Made by a program: the position numbers and the translations under genes | From: Planctomycetota bacterium | Lineage (GTDB): Bacteria > Planctomycetota > Planctomycetia > Planctomycetales > Planctomycetaceae | Direction: 5' to 3' | NCBI GenBank assembly: GCA_024278285.1 | Contig: JAJRTM010000397.1 | Location: 1-10,045 of the forward strand | Length of the DNA stretch: 10,045 nucleotides | Notes under the pieces: model-generated | Told to the model about the DNA's origin: nothing | The model's input: only the letters and a program-made list of their open reading frames with translations | Databases searched by the model: none | Part shown: piece by piece, positions 7,801 to 10,045 of the stretch | How the letters are laid out: each line of letters starts with the position of its first letter | Numbering within the stretch: the stretch's first letter is position 1

Positions 7801-7926
7801 AGGTCTCTTCTCCTGGAAGCCCTGCAGGCTAGTTCAGGCAACAAATCGAAAGCCGCCAGAATGCTCGATATGCCACGAAGTACGTTTTACAGCAAAATGA
7901 AAAAATATGGTTTGAATGGCAACTGA
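4804..7926 (+). CDS. Membrane-bound sigma-54-dependent activator: ComP-like PDZ/multi-TM sensor, GAF, AAA+ and Fis-type HTH
   Basis: The ATG at 4804 gives 1040 residues; ATG at 4756 would add 16. Neither has a clear Shine-Dalgarno site, and 4804 puts the first TM helix at a normal distance (10-33). An extracytoplasmic domain (~35-174) contains a PDZ-like stretch ('GDFLLKLGDQEIRSF' near 80). About nine further TM helices follow between 176 and 472. 'DRRFFREKYRLDRAM' and a GAF domain (~506-645) come next, then a coiled coil (~648-679). The AAA+ domain shows Walker A GESGTGKE (732-739), the sigma-54 contact loop GAFTGA (779-784), Walker B GGTLFLDEIGD (797-807), arginine fingers in RFREDLYYRL (856-865) and WPGNIREL (917-924). 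A Fis-type HTH ends the protein (1000-1035, 'GNKSKAARMLDMPRSTFY'). GAFTGA is intact, so it should activate sigma-54 RNA polymerase by ATP hydrolysis. No receiver or histidine kinase domain is present: the sensor appears wired directly to the effector. Signal and targets are unknown. Confidence 0.93.
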   Translation: MKNNEAVYYRLVVGLLSAFLASYCFSVLFYVATSADVGLRCLLTNDDYDSQGLQIRRFLINEISSSEDLPAVFGEPPVEGDFLLKLGDQEIRSFNDYTQAMKKLRSAWRKAGSFDSRVENENPIDIERSYISLPPVIEYFSDKSVDRKYVRVEYKQFATGDTVQCWLGIHSLSSIDVALSILWCLLEFAILAVAALSFYNRPTDHAARLFFALSFFTLPAFVGGYYWWVISESLFLSVPFLYCAILLPVVTLHFFLNYPSRHIVSDKHPYLSLAGLYFIPLFMLGLMTVLIGLVHFSGSDAESVQLARAALSWIRYAVDIYIMISCLYFAASVYFVIDNYRKCTQPAERKQLQWILIASLLATPLVFYAVYLSFGDRAGLALGKGRIPMVVVSLLFMTAYAIGIFRHRLMLLDQIISKHVIYMLMSQSVTVVYSLVIAVGSLLTVYRGASVPEQLLPFAFFLTVIILAMGWVKDRAQSAIDRRFFREKYRLDRAMHQMNSVVAKVADVRSLAEHMLRSCREVLQVRYSALYLRDSRTHQYELIASVGGTGLPGTFQLDEKSEGQLQQAGSYQRIASSSKQHSSHLQQLHRDFNSQLMHGFEVDGQLSGIVLLGAKASSSPFSAEDVTFVATIGQMTSVALQCVRVQQNVSRLDVILQEKVRKIESQQRQIAILQRQVAGNSTERGVIDPPRVFQEHQDFDQGDICGSSPAIIQLINSTKKVAASDSSVLLRGESGTGKELFARAIHLNSKRSSSPLVSVNCAALSSSLLESELFGHVKGAFTGAYKDVIGRFQMADGGTLFLDEIGDVPADIQVKLLRVLQERQFEPVGSRESISVDVRLITATHQNLEKLIEQGRFREDLYYRLNVITLRLPPLRERKEDIFELSLEFLNEATRQAGKQINEIDDLAFRALLNYNWPGNIRELHNAIHRAVVLAETDCLLLENLPLEVQQSGTQSISTALETYARPAQKKLLISPATNKAASNSSDFTEAESNTEIDERSLLLEALQASSGNKSKAARMLDMPRSTFYSKMKKYGLNGN

Positions 7927-8624
7927 GCTTGGCGTACTCTCCCAAGACTGCTTCATCCCTGTAGTGAAATGCGACAAAATTGTTCAAGCAATACATAACC
8001 CGGCATCGTCGAAACCAAACAGGAATTTGAGCCACGAATGGATACGCGGCGTTGGTCCCATTGGCGTCCATAATCGACTTTGAGGTAGCTCCTGCCGGAT
8101 AACTTATTATTATAACCTGCACGATGTTGAATACGACGTTCACGAGGCATCATGTTGTGCAAATCAGAAATCAAAGCGGGGTAACCTTATCAGGCTTTAT
8201 ACCACGCCCCGTGTAGTAAATGGTACTTACCGAGGCTGAAACGTCAAGAATAAACTGGGCAGAGGTGGGGTTTACCAGATTTTTCCTAGACAACCTCACA
8301 GCCGCAGAACGTTTGCTGATTACGTGATTGCCGCGATCGATATTGATTTGAAAACCGACGACGCTGGAAAATCCCGTGCATTACCGTTGTTCTGCCTTTC
8401 GTCTGAAGGTCACCATGGTCTGCGTTTGATCGATGAAATACAATTCGAGAAAAATAATCTATCCGCTTATCAACCGGAAGCCTGGTCTGCTTTCTTGCTG
8501 ATGACTCACTTTTTGTTTGGTTCCGGGTATGCTGAGTTTCGCTGGGAATCTTTGTGTTCCTGGTGCCTTGGTGGTAGAATGAATCTTTCGCTTTTTTCAT
8601 ACTGAGCTGGATTTAATCTCCCCA
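7927..8624. other. 700-bp intergenic region without a convincing gene
   Basis: No open frame here has a good start, a Shine-Dalgarno site and a recognisable product. Two adjoining minus-strand open stretches are the most protein-like: 8171-8380 (69 codons, no ATG) and 7953-8174 (73 codons from a TTG), which overlap at the stop/start and may be remnants of one decayed gene. A plus-strand frame from the GTG at 8324 to 8605 covers the same DNA and resembles nothing known. A weak CTTGG/CCAAG hairpin just after the activator stop lacks a T-run and is not a convincing terminator. Confidence 0.4.
8552..8580 (+). promoter_or_regulatory. Possible sigma-70-type promoter of the ligase gene
   Basis: TTGTGT (8552-8557), a 17-nt spacer and TAGAAT (8575-8580, five of six consensus bases) would start transcription near 8587, leaving a leader of about 38 nt before the ATG at 8625. 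The -35 match is only partial, so this is a pattern match. Confidence 0.3.
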
Positions 8625-9428
8625 ATGCAAGATGCCCCACTAAATATCGCTGATCGTCTGGCACAGTCTGCCGAGTGTTGGCCTGGTTTACCTGCGATTG
8701 TTTTTCCTGAATCTCGTGATCGCAATCAACGTGTTGCCTACACGCATTTAACTTTTTCGCAACTTCAACGAGAAACGGATCGGCTCGCCAGCGGTTTACA
8801 AAAGATGGGTGCTCAACCGGGGCATCGACTTGTGTTAATGGTGCGGCCCGGCATCGAATTTATTGCGTTGACATTTGCTGTTTTCAAGACCGGAGCGACA
8901 CTTGTGCTGATCGATCCAGGAATGGGGCGAAAGCGGATCTTCAATTGTCTGGATGAAATTGATCCGGATGGTTTTATCGCGATTCCGATTGTGCATCTGA
9001 TTCGTCAACTTCGTCTTGGGAAATATAAGAACTCGCGATTTAATGTTTCTGTCGGAAATCGAATTCAGTTCGGCGGCAAGTCTTATTCAGAATTATTACA
9101 GAGTGGCGATGAATTGTTCAAACCGGTTGGAACCGCTGCGACGGATCAGGCGGCGATCATTTTTACCAGTGGAAGCACGGGGCCTCCTAAAGGAGTCGTT
9201 TATGAACATGGCATGTTTAATGCCCAGGTCGATTTACTGCAAAAGCAATACGAGATCCAGCCGGGCGAAAGTGATTTGCCTGGGTTCCCGCTTTTTGCCC
9301 TGTTCAATTTGGCAATGGGTGTTACCACCGTCATTCCCGATATGGATCCGACACGCCCCGCGGATGTGAACCCGAAATATATTATCGAAGCGATTGAAAA
9401 TCAGGGAATTACCCAGGCGTTCGGCTAG
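8625..9428 (+). CDS. oleC: OleC-type AMP-dependent ligase (beta-lactone synthetase), N-terminal part ending at an in-frame amber codon
   Basis: OleC belongs to the ANL adenylating superfamily. In long-chain olefin synthesis it uses ATP to convert a 2-alkyl-3-hydroxy fatty acid to a cis-beta-lactone, which OleB then decarboxylates. This 267-codon part starts at ATG 8625 without a clear Shine-Dalgarno site. It shows the N-terminal fold ('[18 protein letters not shown]', '[15 protein letters not shown]'), the nucleotide-binding A3 motif '[19 protein letters not shown]' (180-198) and the OleC-like stretch '[12 protein letters not shown]', '[13 protein letters not shown]' (221-246). The TAG at 9426-9428 falls in '[17 protein letters not shown]', where the family normally reads FGSPALW, so it replaces a serine codon (TCG to TAG is one base). 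The same frame continues past the stop with the rest of the enzyme. Alone, this part lacks the acceptor-side motifs and the C-terminal domain and could not work as a ligase. Confidence 0.8.
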   Translation: MQDAPLNIADRLAQSAECWPGLPAIVFPESRDRNQRVAYTHLTFSQLQRETDRLASGLQKMGAQPGHRLVLMVRPGIEFIALTFAVFKTGATLVLIDPGMGRKRIFNCLDEIDPDGFIAIPIVHLIRQLRLGKYKNSRFNVSVGNRIQFGGKSYSELLQSGDELFKPVGTAATDQAAIIFTSGSTGPPKGVVYEHGMFNAQVDLLQKQYEIQPGESDLPGFPLFALFNLAMGVTTVIPDMDPTRPADVNPKYIIEAIENQGITQAFG

Positions 9429-10045
9429 CCTGCATTATGGAATCGCGTTGGAAAATATTGTGTCGAAAATAAAATAACGCTGCCCTATGTGAAACGGATT
9501 CTCTCTGCTGGGGCTCCGGTGCCGGTGCATGTTCTGGAAAAGATGAAGCAAACCTGCCCTGACCCTGCAACGGAAATGTTTACTCCTTACGGAGCAACCG
9601 AAGCATTGCCGGTTTGTTCAATTTCTGCGAGCGAAGTCCTTCAAGAAACCGCAGCGTTAACCGCGATTGGCCACGGAACCTGTGTCGGCAAACCGTTCGG
9701 GCAAGTTGATGTTCGCATTATTGAACCGGTTGATGGTCCTATTGAATCGATGTCGAAAACAGAACGTGTTGATTTGGGAGAGATCGGCGAAATTATTGTT
9801 CGCAGTCCAAGTGTCACCAGAGAATACTTTCGCAGACCTGAAGCAACCAGGGCAGCCAAAATCCCCGATAGCGACACTTTCTGGCATCGCATGGGCGATA
9901 TGGGCTACTTCGACAAACAAGGTAGAGTCTGGTTTTGTGGTAGAAAAGCTCACATTGTCAAGAGCGAAAACGGACCGATGTACCCGGTCCGCTGCGAAGC
10001 GATTTTCAATCAGCACCCTCACGTTTACCGCAGTGCATTGGTTGG
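9429..10045 (+). pseudogene. oleC: In-frame continuation of oleC after the amber codon (partial, runs off the right edge)
   Basis: Reading straight on from the TAG gives 205 further codons without a stop to the window edge. It begins [13 protein letters not shown] and carries the remaining ANL motifs, counted from the 8625 ATG: '[12 protein letters not shown]' (289-300), A5 motif '[11 protein letters not shown]' (319-329), '[18 protein letters not shown]' (386 on), A7 region '[19 protein letters not shown]' (419-437, Asp426) and A8 region '[17 protein letters not shown]' (439-455). The frame is intact and the motifs uneroded, so the interruption is recent, a sequence error, or read through. 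OleC proteins are about 550 residues, so roughly 80 codons lie outside the window. A separate restart, for example at the in-frame ATG near 9543, would miss the ATP-binding loop. It is called a pseudogene for the interruption only, not for decay. Confidence 0.7.

Noticed and set aside
8146..8160. Sigma-54-like GG...GC element
   Set aside because: The GG and GC are separated by 11 nt rather than the required 10, and the flanking consensus bases are poor.
8177..8211. CGGGG/CCCCG hairpin as terminator or structured RNA
   Set aside because: Only five perfect pairs around a 25-nt loop, and no T-run follows.
8324..8605. Plus-strand 93-codon ORF from GTG before the ligase gene
   Set aside because: It lacks a Shine-Dalgarno site and a recognisable motif, has odd composition, and contains the likely ligase promoter.
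9657..10022. Minus-strand 121-codon ORF
   Set aside because: It is antisense to the oleC continuation, which carries ANL-family motifs in the plus frame.

Overview
The window looks like chromosomal DNA from a member of the Planctomycetes or a related PVC-group bacterium. This is an inference. It rests on moderate GC content, two exported proteins of types common there (an NHL-type beta-propeller with CCNP-like motifs and a CE7-type esterase), an OleC-type ligase (long-chain olefin genes are known from some planctomycetes), a very large membrane-linked sigma-54 activator, and wide gene spacing with few Shine-Dalgarno sites. No rRNA, tRNA, CRISPR array, IS element or integrase was found.

Layout. 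Positions 1-1278 (minus) hold the first 426 codons of an exported beta-propeller protein that runs off the left edge. A 308-bp divergent spacer (1279-1586) contains A-tracts in step with the DNA helix. Positions 1587-2966 (plus) encode a secreted acetylxylan-esterase-like hydrolase. It converges on moaA (3089-4132, minus), which encodes the radical-SAM enzyme of molybdenum cofactor synthesis, and a perfect 13-bp hairpin that can terminate both genes lies between them. A 600-bp spacer follows, ending in a possible 40-codon hydrophobic small ORF (4659-4781) just before the centrepiece of the window. That is a ~1040-residue protein (4804-7926, plus) joining a ComP-like sensor half (one TM helix, a PDZ-like extracytoplasmic domain, about nine more TM helices, then GAF) to an NtrC-type AAA+ sigma-54 activation domain and a Fis-type DNA-binding domain. 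After a ~700-bp spacer with no convincing gene, an oleC-type AMP-dependent ligase gene starts at 8625. An in-frame amber codon interrupts it at 9426-9428, and the same frame continues with conserved ligase motifs to the right edge.

How the genes relate. They do not form one operon: there are strand switches and long spacers, and each looks like its own transcription unit. The most unusual items are the membrane-tethered one-component sigma-54 activator with a small hydrophobic ORF in front of it, and the oleC gene whose single stop codon looks like one base change from the serine codon TCG.
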